A stretch of DNA of 64,000 nucleotides, from the NCBI RefSeq assembly GCF_011075055.1, contig NC_058146.1, positions 14,276,820 to 14,340,819 on the forward strand, read 5' to 3'. Below the pieces are notes generated by a model. It ran no database searches. It was not told the origin of the DNA and saw only the letters and a program-made list of their open reading frames with translations. A program made the translations under genes and the position numbers. This stretch comes from Mangifera indica (Eukaryota; Streptophyta; Magnoliopsida; Sapindales; Anacardiaceae). Numbering within the stretch: position 1 is the stretch's first letter; every line of letters begins with the position of its first letter. Shown here one piece after another: positions 11,884 to 23,929 of this stretch.

Positions 11884-12860
11884 GTCTTGGCCTATAGAGC
11901 TTTTAGACTAGTTCTTGAATTTTGTCCATAGTATTGAGTGTAGGACATGTTATTTAATAAAGGTACTTAAGGCGATTAAGGGGTATAAGGTGATGTGTTT
12001 ACTTAAGGAGTGTAAAGGGTGTTTTGCTAATTATGGTGATATGTTTGTTATGAGACAAAGCCTTGTGGATTAGGTTGGTTATACTATGAAGAGTGATTTT
12101 ATGCATTCATTGAAGGTTATTTGGTTGTAAGAGAGTATGTAGGCAAGTATGTTGTGCTTGGAACAGTATTAGCAATAGAATGTTGTCTTGGGGTAATATA
12201 TGGATTACCTAAGAAAGTAATATCAAATGTGTGATAACACTATAAGATGGCATGCCCTATCTTACCACAGAGTTGACACACAATTTAGGGTTTAAGGTTT
12301 TGTAAAGAATGTCAAGAAATAAAACTTTAATATTAACCAAAATGTACATGTAAAGAGACTATGACTCCACAAACATTTAATTCAAATTTAAAGTTGACCA
12401 CTTCAGGTTTGAGGTAGAAAGCAAATTTCTTTGACATTTAGAAATAGTAAAATTTGGTTTATAATGCTCTATATGATAAATTTGGACACTAGCATTAGGG
12501 TTTATTAATATTTTGATTTTTATATTTTGATTATTTATTAATTATTATAAAATTATGAATCATTACTAACTAGAGGGGGTTTACAAAATAGAATTAATAG
12601 AAGTGGACTTTTTATTATTATTCATACTAGTTAGATGAGGTTTATAAATAAGGGTGAATTCAATTTAAGTTATTTGATTGAATTTGGGTCAAATTAATTG
12701 AGTTTGAATAGAGGATTTTAACCTTTGTAGTCAATTGATTAAGGGTAGAAAAGATTACACTTATATATAAAATTCTTTTTTAAGGTCATTTGACTTATTT
12801 AAAAACCCATATATACTATGCATACAAGGTTCTTGTTGCACATGTCATATATCTCACCAC
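11884..12860. other. intergenic, with a dispersed repeat at 12355-12500
   Basis: No gene found. Positions 12355-12500 resemble 62725-62865 (shared CATAAACATTTAATTCAAATTTA-type core, TTGAGGTTTGA and AGCACTA(C/G)GGTTTATT blocks), so this is a dispersed repeat of unknown type. The rest is AT-rich without clear structure. Confidence 0.5.
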
Positions 12861-12865
12861 TGATT

Positions 12866-13028
12866 TGATACGCATAACTAATGCAGAAAAATACTATATT
12901 ACATATAACTCATACCTTTGACCTTATATTATATTGTATCACATCCAACCATATATAACTCTTGTGTGTATTATATATTTCAAAAGTTAATGTAAATAAG
13001 ATGTCTTGGAGTGCAAATATTATTTACA
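12866..13028 (+). repeat. 5' LTR of the Ale-like copia element
   Basis: Starts TGATACGCATAACT and ends ATTATTTACA. It is followed at once by TGGTATCAAAACC, a decayed initiator-Met primer site (family TGGTATCAGAGC), at 13029-13041. Confidence 0.85.
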
Positions 13029-13189
13029 TGGTATCAAAACCTTTCAAGGCTTAACAGTTTTCTTTCTTTTTTGTGTCCACGGTTGATAGTAGGTTAATCA
13101 GGAATATAGTAAATTCTTCAACACTTTTTGCTTCTCTTCTGAATATAGCTCACTTTTTACCCCTGGACCTAACCTTCTCTAATTACCTG

Positions 13190-14030
13190 TTATGATAGAC
13201 TTAACTCTTGCCTTTGTTCATGGAAATCACTTGGCTCACCATATTGACAACAGTCAATCTCCACCACCAAAATTAAATAATGAGATAGAAGTCAATCTCA
13301 TCTACACATCATGATTCAACCAAGATGAACTTGTTTTGAGCTGGATAATCAACTCTTTCTCTCTGAAATAGTTCTGCCTTAGGTTGTTGGCATTTCCTTA
13401 GCAAGGGAGGCTTTAGAAAAACTTACACAAACATATGCATCTGGCTCTAGAACATAGGTGTCACAATTGAAGACTCAAGTGAATAATTTTCGCTAAAAAA
13501 ATGATCCCATTCTAAAGTATATACAATGGGTTAAAACTCTTTTCAATCAATTGCATGCCCTTAATCATTCAGTAGATGACAAAGACTTTGTTAATGCGAG
13601 ATTATCAGGCCTTAAATCAACATATTTGTTTGCAATGTTGAGTTGCATCTTACTGTTGTGTCCTTCAATGATCTCTATAGTTTGTTACTAAGTGAAGAAT
13701 CTTAATTGGTGAAAGACTATGCAATCCAACATCATTACTCCTTCGACTCAATACACTTCCTATCAGTCCAATAATAGAGATAGAGGTCATAGACGCAATA
13801 GGCAAATCTCATATGGACAAGTTTATAAGGGTCGATCCTCATCTGGTATGCCCATTCAATTTTTCCAATTAGTTTTCAAGTGGCAATGCTTACCATGATT
13901 TTTCGCTCATGTGCTATAATTGTAATAGTGTTGAACATGTTTCAAAATGGTGTCTTTCCCCATGCATACAAGATACCCATGCTTTTAATTCATTTTTAAA
14001 CTACAACTCGACCTCGCCACATCTTCCACT
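13190..14030 (+). pseudogene. gag of the Ale-like copia element
   Basis: Broken frames. Recognisable parts are YIQWVKTLFNQLHAL with SVDDKDFVNARLSGLKSTY near 13520-13630, the usual copia gag pattern, and a complete zinc knuckle CYNCNSVEHVSKWC near 13910-13955. The product would have bound and packaged element RNA. Confidence 0.75.
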
Positions 14031-14039
14031 GTCTTCAAA

Positions 14040-14620
14040 CCATGGGTTGTTGATTCCGATGTCACTCATCACTTGACCAATGACATGGAAAATCTAGTCA
14101 TTCATTATAAGAATACTAGACTAAAAAAACTTGTTATTAGTAGTAGTAAAACACTTCTAATCACTCATATTGGTTCCAATACATTCTCTCTTAATTCCAA
14201 GCTCTATTTTGTTCAAGATATTCTTTATATTTCATCTGCTTGTCAAAATTTACTTTTTGTAAATTCATTTACTCATACTAATTGTGTTTCTCTTGAATAT
14301 TTTCTTAACTATTTTTTTATTAAGGATTCAACATTTCAAGCAATCCTATACAAAGGCTTGAGTGACAAGGGGTTATATTCTTTTTCATTAGAGCTATTTC
14401 AGTCTTCCTCTAGTGGTTAAAAAGCCTTTTCTTTTGCCTTGTCAGTCTGGCATGTATGCCTTAGGCATACTTCAATCCTAACTAGTAAACACGTCTTGCG
14501 ACACTCTAATATTAATTTTGCTAATAATATCAGTATTCGTTGTCATGCTTGTAGCATCAGTAAATCCTTTAAATTACTTTTTCGATCCTCTAATTTTAAT
14601 GTTTCCGCTCCTTTAAACTA
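14040..14620 (+). pseudogene. protease and GAG-pre-integrase of the Ale-like copia element
   Basis: PWVVDSDVTHHLT near 14040-14075 corresponds to the protease W-DSGATHH-T, with the catalytic GA replaced by DV. It is followed by LVISSSKTLLITHIG and LYISSACQNLLFVN. SVWHVCLRH at about 14444 is the integrase-proximal WH-RLGH motif, with CHACSISKSFKLLF behind it. At about 14620 the integrase core is missing, and sequence resumes in the integrase C-terminal part. Confidence 0.8.
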
Positions 14621-16810
14621 GTCTTGCATTCTTAAATCATATTAATTTGCCAATGCAATTCTGGGACTATGATTTTGAAATTACCGTTTACACTATAAAT
14701 CATCTTCCCACACCACGTCTTGGTTAACTTTCTTTATACCAAAAATTATTTTATGAAAAATCAAATTATGCGGAACCTAAAATCTTTGGTTGTGCTTGTT
14801 ACCTTTAGATGCATCCATATACCACAACCAAATTATCTCCTCGTTCCAAATAGTGTGTTTTTCTTGTTTATAGTAAAGTTTATAAAAGATATCTTTGTTT
14901 TGACACTTTTGATAATGAAATCTACTACTCACAACATGTTCTCTTTGATGAACTGGTATTTCCATTCAAAGGATCAACTGATAGTGGCGATAGAATCAAC
15001 AACTCAACCATTCTTAATTACATCAGTCTACCTTCAATTAGTCCTTTTAATTTCCCTTTACATTCGCCTACAACAAACACCACACTCTGATGTTACCCCA
15101 AGCCTCTAATCGCCATAATCTAAGCCCACCAAGATTGGATTTAATCATGGATCTCTCTCAATATTCCCAACATCAATTGCCCAATTCCTCTCCATCGCCT
15201 CAGCCAACTGAGAAAAATATTCATCCTATGGTTACTAGAGCAAAATCGGGGAACTCGAAACCTAAATCTTTCACCACTGGCATGGTTATACCTAAATCAC
15301 CAAAGCTTTCAAACACAAAATCTGGCATGATGCAATGAGTAAAGAAATTGAAATTTTGTTATCCTTAAGGCACATAGGACTTAGTCCTTCAAGAGGAAAC
15401 ATTTAATATAGTTGTCAACAAATTGGTATTTCGAGCTAAGAAGAATCTTGATGGTACTATTAATCGCTATAAGGCACAACTTGTTGCAAAAAGGTTTCAT
15501 CGAGGGCATGGTATCAACTACTTTGAGACATTTAGTCTGGTAATTAAGCAATTCCTTAATCCAACTCATTCTTTCACTTGCAGCATCCATTGGTTAGAAT
15601 ATCATGCAGTTAGATGTTTCTAACGCTTTTTTACATGGTCAACTTGATGAAACCATATACATGGTACAACCTCAAGGCTATGTTGATCCACTAAAACATT
15701 ATCATGTCTGCTACTTCCATAAGTCTCTTTATGGCCATAAACAAGAACCAAGGGCATGGTTGTCCTATATTACCACTTTCTTACATCAGTTTTGCTTCAT
15801 TAGTTCCAAAGTTGATACTTCACTTTACTGCTATAGATAACGGCATAATATGACATATTGTCTCATCTATATGGATGATCTTATTCTCACTAGTAGAAAT
15901 TCCATTTTATCAGTCTCATGTCATCAAGCAGCTTCAATAAGACATTGTTCTTAAAGACCTTCATTTGTTGAATTATTTTCTTGGTGTTGAGGCTAGTTGG
16001 TTGTACCATGGGCTTTTGTTATCTCAAGAGAAATACATTAAAGATCTTCTTAATAAAGCCAACATGAGTATTGCCAAATTTGTTTCTACTCCTTCATGTT
16101 CCACCATCAAATTTGCTCATAAAGATTTTGAAACCTTTGATGATCCAACATTGTATCGGTAGATGGTTGATAGCTTGCAATACTTGTGTATCAAAGACCT
16201 AAAATTGTCTTCTCTGTTAATCTAATAGCATAGTACATGCATCAGCCTTGTAAATCTCACAAGCAAGGTGTTAGGCGAATCTTGCATTATTTACATGACA
16301 TTATCGATCATTGATTGCTTCTTCGTAAACTAAGCAATTTTGATCTTGTTGGTTATTGTGATGCCAACTAGGGCGACAATCTAGATGACAAAAAAAGTAC
16401 CACTGGGTTTACAATTTACTTCAGCTCTAATTTAATTTCATGGAGTTGTTAGAAACAACAAATAGTTGCTTGGTCCTCAACAGAGTTAAGTATGAAACAA
16501 TTGCAACATGTTCCTTGGAAATTATATGGCCCAAATCTCTTCTTCGTGAAATTGGTTTTCCTATTTCATCGACTCCTATTATTTAGTGTGATAATTTATC
16601 GACTACATATCTCACCTTGAATCTTATTTTCTATTCACAGTCTAAGCACTTAGAGATGGACTTTCATTTTGCTAGAGATCAAATCTAACAAGGGTTCCTC
16701 AAGGTGTGATATTTTTCCTCCACCAAATTGCAAATGTTCTCACTAAGTCGATGTCCAAAACTAGATTTCAACTCTTAATGGACAAGTTAACAGTTTTTGC
16801 AAAAATCTGT
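14621..16810 (+). pseudogene. integrase end, reverse transcriptase and RNase H of the Ale-like copia element
   Basis: Integrase tail: SLYQKLF, an IFGCACY motif, then KVYKRYLCFDTFDNEIYYS near 14880. RT: NRYKAQLVAKRFHRGHGINY near 15460, [20 protein letters not shown] at 15604, SLYGHKQEPRAW (family YGLKQAPRAW), the catalytic MDDLILT near 15862, and LNYFLGVEASWLYHGLLLSQ near 15967. RNase H: CDANxGDN, STTGF, SNLISWS and WSSTELS near 16350-16490. Frames change repeatedly. Nothing full length is encoded. Confidence 0.85.
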
Positions 16811-16826
16811 AAGGCTTGAGAGAAGG
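16811..16826 (+). other. polypurine tract of the Ale-like copia element
   Basis: The purine-rich stretch AAGGCTTGAGAGAAGG ends directly at the 3' LTR. Confidence 0.6.
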
Positions 16827-17020
16827 TGATATGCATAACTCATGCGAACAGATATAGCATCATATATTCTGTTGTAAATTATACTGTATCACATAAAACT
16901 CATAACTTTAACTATATATTATACTGTATCACATCCAACCATTTATAGCTCTTATATGTACTATATATTTCAAAAGTTGATGTAAATAAGATATGTCTTA
17001 GAACGCCAATATTATTTACA
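16827..17020 (+). repeat. 3' LTR of the Ale-like copia element
   Basis: Starts TGATATGCATAACTC and ends ATTATTTACA. It is longer than the 5' LTR by about 30 bp, from an insertion or deletion near its start. Confidence 0.85.
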
Positions 17021-17025
17021 TGATT

Positions 17026-17560
17026 TAAAGGTCATGTAATTAATTGATAAAAAGGTAGTATATTGTTTATTTCCATCTTTTATTGTTTAGCGGATGTAAA
17101 GATTTACTCATATTTGTATCGATAAGGGAGATGTTAGAGATATATATTTAAAGATTTTTTGTCCTACAATTTATTTGTGAAATAGATTATGATTTCATTT
17201 AATTGTGCAAGTGTTATTGTGATTAAAGAGGATTAGAATCTAACAATAGAAAAATTGAACATGAATTTCATTGATTTTTTATAAAATTTTTACCATATGT
17301 GATTCGCATCCTGTACGTGTAGTCATACATGATGCAAGTCGAAGCTACTTGATGGATTTCTTCTTATTTTCGTTGGAATGAAAAGATTGACATTTTCTAT
17401 TTTGAACAATTGACCACATAAATATTATTCATGCATGTGCCCTAATATGAGATGAGAATCAAATCAAAATCCAGGTTAAGATTATATTATATTTCTTGGT
17501 CAAATAAAAACCAACCTCTCAAAAATCAACATATTTAATTAATTGATAATGACATTTTTG
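17026..17560 (+). repeat. copia LTR-type fragment, shared with 36371-36850 and (inverted) 57690-58021
   Basis: GTAAAGATTTACTC, then a GATAAGGGAGATG purine tract at about 17126, then TTAGAGATATATATTTAAAG and CCTAATATGAGATGAGAATC. The complement of 57690-58021 shows the same order. It is therefore the 3' end plus LTR of an older copia family, into which or beside which the Ale-like element landed. Confidence 0.65.
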
Positions 17561-17834
17561 ACTAGTGGCACATCAATAACCGAATTTATTTTTCTTTTGA
17601 TAACAATTTTGAAATAAAATAAAATTATACGGAGAATCAACAATTTATTTATATAAATTAAAATAATATTTTATAATTAAGTAATATAATTATTTATTTT
17701 ATTTTTACTATAAAATTATTAAATTTGATACTATCACATATTATATATATGAATACAACTATATAATTAATTTTTATATATATATATATAATATTACTCT
17801 TTAAAATAAGATGAACCCATTAAAATCACCATAC

Positions 17835-17880
<46 letters not shown>

Positions 17881-18094
17881 AGTATATAAAATAAATATAT
17901 AAATAATATATTATTATATGAAATATTATTTTATCTTTAATTCAAAATTAACTAATTATATGATGACACATTATTTATGTACTCAAAATATGTACACATA
18001 TTTTTATTATATAATAAACACCTAATCACGGCGACACAACATTATTGATATTCAAATTAGTGTTCATTATAATTATATATAGTTTTATTATATA
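17561..18094. repeat. AT-rich intergenic with (TA)n microsatellite
   Basis: A TA dinucleotide run lies at about 17838-17878. The flanks carry a dispersed AT-rich block (ATGATGACACATTATTTATG) that recurs near 38270, 44980, 45490 and 55450. No gene. Confidence 0.7.
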
Positions 18095-20863
18095 TTAAAC
18101 CTAATAAAATTTGACATGATTTGTTAACCCGATATGATACCCACGAAAAACTTGGATTAGAGTTATGATTTTTAACAAGAAACATAATTCAAGTTAGATT
18201 CGAGTTGACCTCCATAAAATCAGATCGTATTCAGGTTGACATGAAGTGAACCTGAATTCACTCAAATTAATCCGAAAATTTTAAATAAAATATTACATAA
18301 CATCATAACAGTAAAAAATCTCCAATATCTTTTATTTTCTTAATTTGATAGAAAGAGTATCAATCCATAAAATTCTTGTTTTCTAATTCGAATCAACAAA
18401 AAATTCAACATTGTATCACCAAATACTAAATTTACATCACCCAAATATATTCATTTTAATTTAATAACATATTTTTTTGTAGACTTGTAAAAAAAATATT
18501 TGTAATTTTTTTTGGTGTGTTATAAATATTATTGATTTGAAATTAATATATTAGATGTGTCATATTCATATACTTGGACTTCTTTTTATATTTATGATAA
18601 TCGCATTCATCACATGGATTGAAATTAAATTTCTTAAATATTTGACAAGTAGTTGTTAAATTCATTAGTTATCAATCATATAATTTTGAAATTGAAGTTA
18701 TAGACTTATTTAGTATTAATTTATTATAATATTTTGTTATTTTATCCTTACAATTGATCATATAAAAAAACAATAAACAAACTATTAGTATTAATTTGAA
18801 ATAGAGTAATCTTATTTTGACAAAATATTTGTTTGTGTATAATTTTATAACAAATTGTGTTATTCCTTGAATTTTGACAAAGTGTGTTGTTTCGTAATAA
18901 ATCATTCGTTATATGTAGTATTTTGACATGACTTTACCTGTTATATAGTTTGAATTAATTAAAGTTAGGTCAACCCAAAAAATATTTTAATGCAGTTTTG
19001 GATTGAAAAATTTTGATACGATTTTATCTCAAGTTAGATTAAGGTTTAGGGTCTTTGATACGAAACCTAAATTGGCATTATATGAATACAACTCAATAAT
19101 GTGAACTGTCAGCTCTATTATATACCAACCGTATTAATCAAGATATGAAATTTTATTTGTAGTTTTCAATAATAATAATAATATTGACTATTATGTAGAG
19201 TTGAATTTGATCTAAATTAAATTCAAATAAGATGTAATCCAAAAATAGTTTAAACTCAAAAGAATAAATTCAAAGATAACTAAGATTAATGAATTAAAAT
19301 TCAAATTGGATTAAAAAATAATATAATATTTGATTCCATCTAAATCAACTCAGAGCTTAAATGAATGGATTTGATTATAAAAATAAATGTAATCCTTGAC
19401 TTGAACTTGATTTGATTATCAAATCCAATACTATTATCGCATGTTGCATAATGTCAAAGACTTATAAAATACAGCTATTCATTAGACATTTCCTGGTCAA
19501 TTCGGGAGGAGATGACTTGCGCCGTCTTCCCATTATCTTTTTAACAATAATAATATTATTAAAATGCAACATCTCCAGGTATTCAATTCTGAATAATCTT
19601 AAATATTTATAATAATATATTTTATACGATTCAATGATTTTGAATTAATAATCAAATTAAATTTAATCATATAATAATATATTATATGAGTATCTAATTA
19701 ATATTTAAAATAGATACACATAATAGACTTGATAATTCATGTGATCTGATCATATTTATATTGTGTCAATTTAGATTTTGGATTGAAGACCTTACTCTCT
19801 AACTCGATCTGAAACAAAATCGTATAAAAAATTTTTAACCTTAAACTGAATCTAAATATTTACAGATTGACCTAACCTGACCCGAATTAACTCAAATTAT
19901 GTAAAAAGTGAACTCATATCAAAACACAACATGTAATGACATAATTTATTATGAAACAACACATTTTGTCAAATGTAAAATAATCACTCGATTTATTACA
20001 AAAAAACACATGAAAATATATTTTGACACGAAATGATATTTTTATTAAAACAAAATTGTTCTATTTCAAGTTAATATTAATAATTTGTTTAATGTCCCTT
20101 TATATGGCAATTGTAGGGATAATATTAGAATTTTATAATTAAATATTCAAATAAGTTCACAATTTCAACTTTAAAATAATATAATTGATAATTAATAAGA
20201 TTAATAACGACTTGCCAGATATTTAAAAAATCTAATTTTTATTCCATATAATGAATGTGAGGGTCATAAATATTAAAATCATTAATAAGTATATAAATAT
20301 AACACATCAAATATAATAAGTGTAATTTAGTGGTATCTATAACAAACCAACAAAAAAAAATTACAAATAGTTTTTACACGCTTATTAAAAAAGTTATTAA
20401 ATTAGAATGAATATCTGTAGTAGAAGATGATAAAATTTTGGTAAAAGGCCTAAAACTAGCTTCTCCAAGCAAACATCTAGCTAACCTATACAATGTTTCA
20501 AGAAGCAATGAATGAGTGATGCAGATTTGGCATTTGATGATACAATATCAATTTCTTTGTTGATTCAAATTAGAGAATATAGAGTATGTATTTAAATTTT
20601 TTTTGTCAAATAAAGAAAATAAATAATATTAGAGATTTTTTCATGATATCATGTTATGTAATAATTTGTTTAAAATATTCGGGTTAGTTCTAATAAATTT
20701 GAGTTAGCTTTGTGTCAATTTAAACTCGATCCGATTTTTAAAGGTCAACCATAACCTGACTTGAACTACTATTAATGTAAAAAAATCACAACTCTAACCT
20801 AATTTTTTTTTTTTGTATCGTATCATATCGGATTAATAAATCATATCAAATGCTAAGTCTAAC
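18095..20863. mobile_element. very large inverted-repeat (foldback-type) element, copy A
   Basis: The left arm (about 18095-19090) is matched along its length by the complement of the right arm (about 19745-20863). Paired blocks include AAAATTTGACATGATTTGTTAA with TTAATAAATCATATCAAATG, TTGATAGAAAGAGTATCAA with its counterpart near 20600, and CAATTGATCATATAAA with TTTATATGGCAATTG. The loop (19090-19745) contains a dispersed repeat related to 45640-45900. No ORF resembles a transposase. The best guess is a non-autonomous long-TIR transposon or a foldback element. The same structure, partly deleted, is at 38418-40653. Confidence 0.75.
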
Positions 20864-21220
20864 ACATAGCATTTCTCTTCACTCTAGGATGCATTTGATT
20901 TGAATAATAATTTTTTACAAAAGTGAAATACTACCATACTAAAAGATTAATTCATAAATTATTATTATATTTAATAAAAATAAACAATTATTGTATCCGA
21001 TCAATCTAATAAAAAATATTAGAATATAATTATTTAAAATAACCTTATATTAACTGTTTTATTAACTCAAAAAAATAAATTTATTCTAGTTTTATTCTTA
21101 AAAAATTAATAAATAATTATCAAAATTATAATTAATTTATTAATTATTTAATATATAACGAGAATGTGCTAATAAGATTTATTCACAGTCAAACCAAAAG
21201 AAAAGTATTATATATGAACC
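20864..21220. other. BBE copy A upstream region, AT-rich MITE-like sequence
   Basis: No gene. The block 20884-21175 recurs at 40670-40920 and resembles the B-specific insert at 37530-38009 in composition. It ends in a TATATATGAACCATACGCAG promoter-proximal stretch shared with copy B. Confidence 0.55.
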
Positions 21221-21957
21221 ATACGCAGTAGAGATGGCAATTTGAACCCGACTTTAGGGGTCTCGACCCTCCCCGACCTTAACGGGGAGGAGATTTCTCG
21301 ATAAAAATAGGGAAAGGGGCGGGGATGGAGATGAAAAAAATCTCCGTAATCGGGGACGGGGATACATATGTCCCCGCCCCGCCCCGCCCCGCCCCTCCCC
21401 ACTCTTCTCCTCCCCTAAATCTAATATATTAATATAATAATTTCTAATATATTTTAATTAGTTTAATATTTTTAATTACAAATTCGTTAGTATTTTCTAT
21501 GTAAGTTGTTTTTAAAATTGATTATTGTAGGTTAGTTTTTAAAATGTTGTTTTATATCAACATAAAGAATTAATGATGATATCAACATGAAGAACTACTA
21601 ATGAAGAGATTGATTATTGCATATTGTTAAATTTTGTGAAAACTTTGTATTTGAACTAAAATAATAATGAATATTTTATAGCTCTTATAGCAAGTGATAT
21701 TTTAGAAATATATGATTTATTTTATTTATTGAAATATAGGAAGGAATTAAAATTTATATTTGCGAGTATGGGGAAGAGATCTTTCCCCGCGGGGACAGAG
21801 AGGGGATTTTCCTTCCCGGGGAGGGGATGGGGATTTTTTTTATCCCCGTAATGGGGACAGGCCGAGGATGGGGATTGATATCCCCTACGGGGACAAAGAC
21901 GGGGATTGATATCCCCTCCCCGCCCCTCCCCTCCCCATTGCCATCTCTGATACGTAG
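21221..21957. mobile_element. hAT-type MITE (21229-21949) with 8-bp target duplication
   Basis: Terminal inverted repeats are TAGAGATGGCAA (21229) and TTGCCATCTCTG (ends 21949). The flanking 8-bp duplication ATACGCAG / ATACGTAG (21221-21228, 21950-21957) has one mismatch. The empty site is seen in copy B near 41005-41015, where ATACGCAG continues straight into CCTGTATATA. The ends are strikingly G/C-rich (runs of GGGGA and CCCCG) around an AT-rich middle. No ORF of transposase type. Insertion into the promoter of copy A happened after duplication. Confidence 0.9.
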
Positions 21958-22012
21958 CCTATACATACAAGACAAGAACCCATGAATACAACGCACATGC
22001 ATAATATCTACA

Positions 22013-22430
22013 ATGAAAAATTTTACAAATACTCCGAAACTTTCATTGTTTTCGATAATTCTCATTCTCTTTTCATCTTTTTCATGGCGAGCAACTTCTG
22101 ATTTTGTCCATGAAAATTTTCTCCATTGTCTCTTTAACCATTCTCAACCCTCTCATCCAATCTCCCTCGCCATTTTCACCCCACAAAATACCTCATTTTC
22201 TTTCATATTGCAATCCTACATCGGAATCTCTACTTCAACTCCCAAACCTTTCCTTATCATCACTGTATTACATGAATCCCACGTCCAAGTTGCAGTTATT
22301 TGTGGCCGTAAACATGGCCTACAGATGAAAATCAGAAGCAGTGACCATGACTACGAGGGCTTATCTTATGTCTCCCAAGTCCCTTTCTTCGTCCTTGACA
22401 TGTTTAATCTTCACGCCGTTGATCTAGATA
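22013..22430 (+). pseudogene. BBE-like FAD-linked oxidase, copy A, 5' fragment
   Basis: The first ~139 codons match copy B from the start Met through the signal peptide (MKNFTNTPKLSLFSIILIL) and the start of the FAD-binding domain to FVLDMFNLHAVD, then homology stops abruptly. A 12-bp deletion removes four codons around NLRFN. The FAD-attachment motif RSGGHD reads RSSDHD: the His is kept but both glycines are lost. Everything after codon 139, including the Cys attachment site and the substrate-binding domain, is replaced by MULE sequence. The open frame runs on into non-homologous sequence to 22492. The promoter also carries a MITE. This cannot make an active enzyme. Confidence 0.93.
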
Positions 22431-22499
22431 AGGAAAAAAAGAACAAACAGCCAATAACTGAGAGCCGTCATTCAGACCCGCGATTAGTTTAGTCCTATT

Positions 22500-23487
22500 C
22501 AGAGTTCACATTATGGTACCGTCAAGCGTTTGATAAAGACACTCGACATGTCTTTCTCGAGGGACCATCTGAAATGACCGCCCATTTGTCCAAACCATAA
22601 TGGACCCAAATTGTAACACTAAGGCAATGGTTGGAAAACATGGTATGTACCCTTCCTTTGTATTTGTTCATATTAGTTATCATGTTCAACTTATGATGTG
22701 ATTTATCTGTGTACGCATCATATCGAAGCTTTTTTGGATACCCTTTATAAATCTTATCTAGATGGTAACTGGATAACTGTTTCGATCTAGTTTGTTGGAC
22801 TTCTCCCATAGTGTTACAGTGAGTTTAAACAATTGGGTGCAAATATGGAGTGACCCATATTTTTTCTAGATCAAATCAATGGTATCTCATGCCTTCGGAC
22901 AAAATAATTCTTTCGACCATGGAGTAGTGTTGACAAGGTGGTGTACAACTGTAAGTTGTTTATGATAAAATTGATTATTGGTACTTATTTCTCTTCATTG
23001 GTCAGCAGGTATTCATTTCGCTCAACTTCAACAACCAACATTGGGTGTGTAGCGTATTGGATATCAATGATTGAAGGATGTATATATACGACTCTGCCCA
23101 ATACATTAATAGCATAGAGAGGGTGAAGAAGTTATTGATGCCATTTATGACACTAACACACCTAATGAAGGCATGTAACTTCTATATATCAAAGGGAATT
23201 CCATCGCCAGATACTCCACCGACATTACAATATAAGTGTGTGATGTGCCAAAACAGGATGTTGGAAGCGGAGACTGTGGCATTTTTTTACTCATGTTTAT
23301 GGAATACCTTGCCCAAAATCAGCCATTTAATTTCACATCAAAACATTCCATGAGGTTAAGAAAGCACGTGGCTATAACCATATTCCAAAGAAGGGCCTTC
23401 AGTAAGTATTTAGTGTTTATGAGTTTATTTATATGTCAACAAACTTTACTAAATTGGTTGTATTTATTCAATTCAATTGGAATGTGA
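22500..23487 (+). pseudogene. Ulp1-like (C48) cysteine protease of the MULE
   Basis: The catalytic triad is readable: His in NNQHWVCSVLDI (CAT at 23039-23041), Asp in YIYDSA (23090-23092), and the oxyanion Gln and Cys in KQDVGSGDCGIFLL (Gln 23254, Cys 23275). Spacing fits the family (about 17 residues from His to Asp). A TGA at 23072-23074 interrupts it (likely a former Arg codon), and a frame change lies between about 23220 and 23236. The sequence before 23009 ends in a CAG acceptor-like site, so upstream exons are likely, but I cannot trace them surely. Ulp1 enzymes process SUMO-like proteins; the role in the transposon is unknown. Confidence 0.8.
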
Positions 23488-23546
23488 CAATGCAGGCTTC
23501 AAGGATTTCAATTAAGGCATGGATGGATGGGCATGCACATGAATTG

Positions 23547-23702
23547 GATGTCATTTTATTATTATTTGAAAGATGTATTTTATTATTGATTGAAAGGTGT
23601 ATTTTATTATTATTTGAATGATGTCATTTTGTTATTGTTTGTATGGTGTATTTTATTATTGTTCGAATGATGTCAATATATTATTGTTTGTATGGTGTAT
23701 TT
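23547..23702. repeat. minisatellite, ~28-30 bp unit, about 5-6 copies
   Basis: Repeats alternate GATGTCATTTTATTATT and GGTGTATTTTATTATTG with TTTGAATGATG or TTTGTATGG joints. It lies just after the Ulp1 end, probably the 3' non-coding part of the MULE. Confidence 0.8.
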
Positions 23703-23929
23703 TCCACATTATTTTATTGAAACACGGTATGAAAAAAAATTCAAATATATACATAATAAAAAATGATAGACTAACAAAAACAATAATAAAATGCAATACA
23801 TTAAAAATTGTATAAAACCTAATAGATAAATTACATTAAATTAAACATGCGATACATTAAAATCCATTGTCATCGCGTACATGTACAAAACCCAATAAAA
23901 GATTCAACATGATAACCTAGTCGGCCATA

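Larger units (their letters stand above)
12861..17025 (+). mobile_element. short-LTR Ty1/copia retrotransposon (Ale/Retrofit-like), copy A
   Basis: Bounded by the perfect target duplication TGATT (12861-12865 and 17021-17025). LTRs are only 163 and 194 bp, typical of the Ale group. Internal domains in copia order are gag with a CX2CX4HX4C zinc knuckle, protease, a partly deleted integrase, RT and RNase H. The same insertion, with the same 3' flank, recurs at 34680-36365. It therefore predates the local duplication. All reading frames are broken. Confidence 0.9.

Noticed and set aside
23547..23702. CRISPR-like array
   Set aside because: Units are contiguous and AT-rich with no spacers, and the genome is a plant: a minisatellite.
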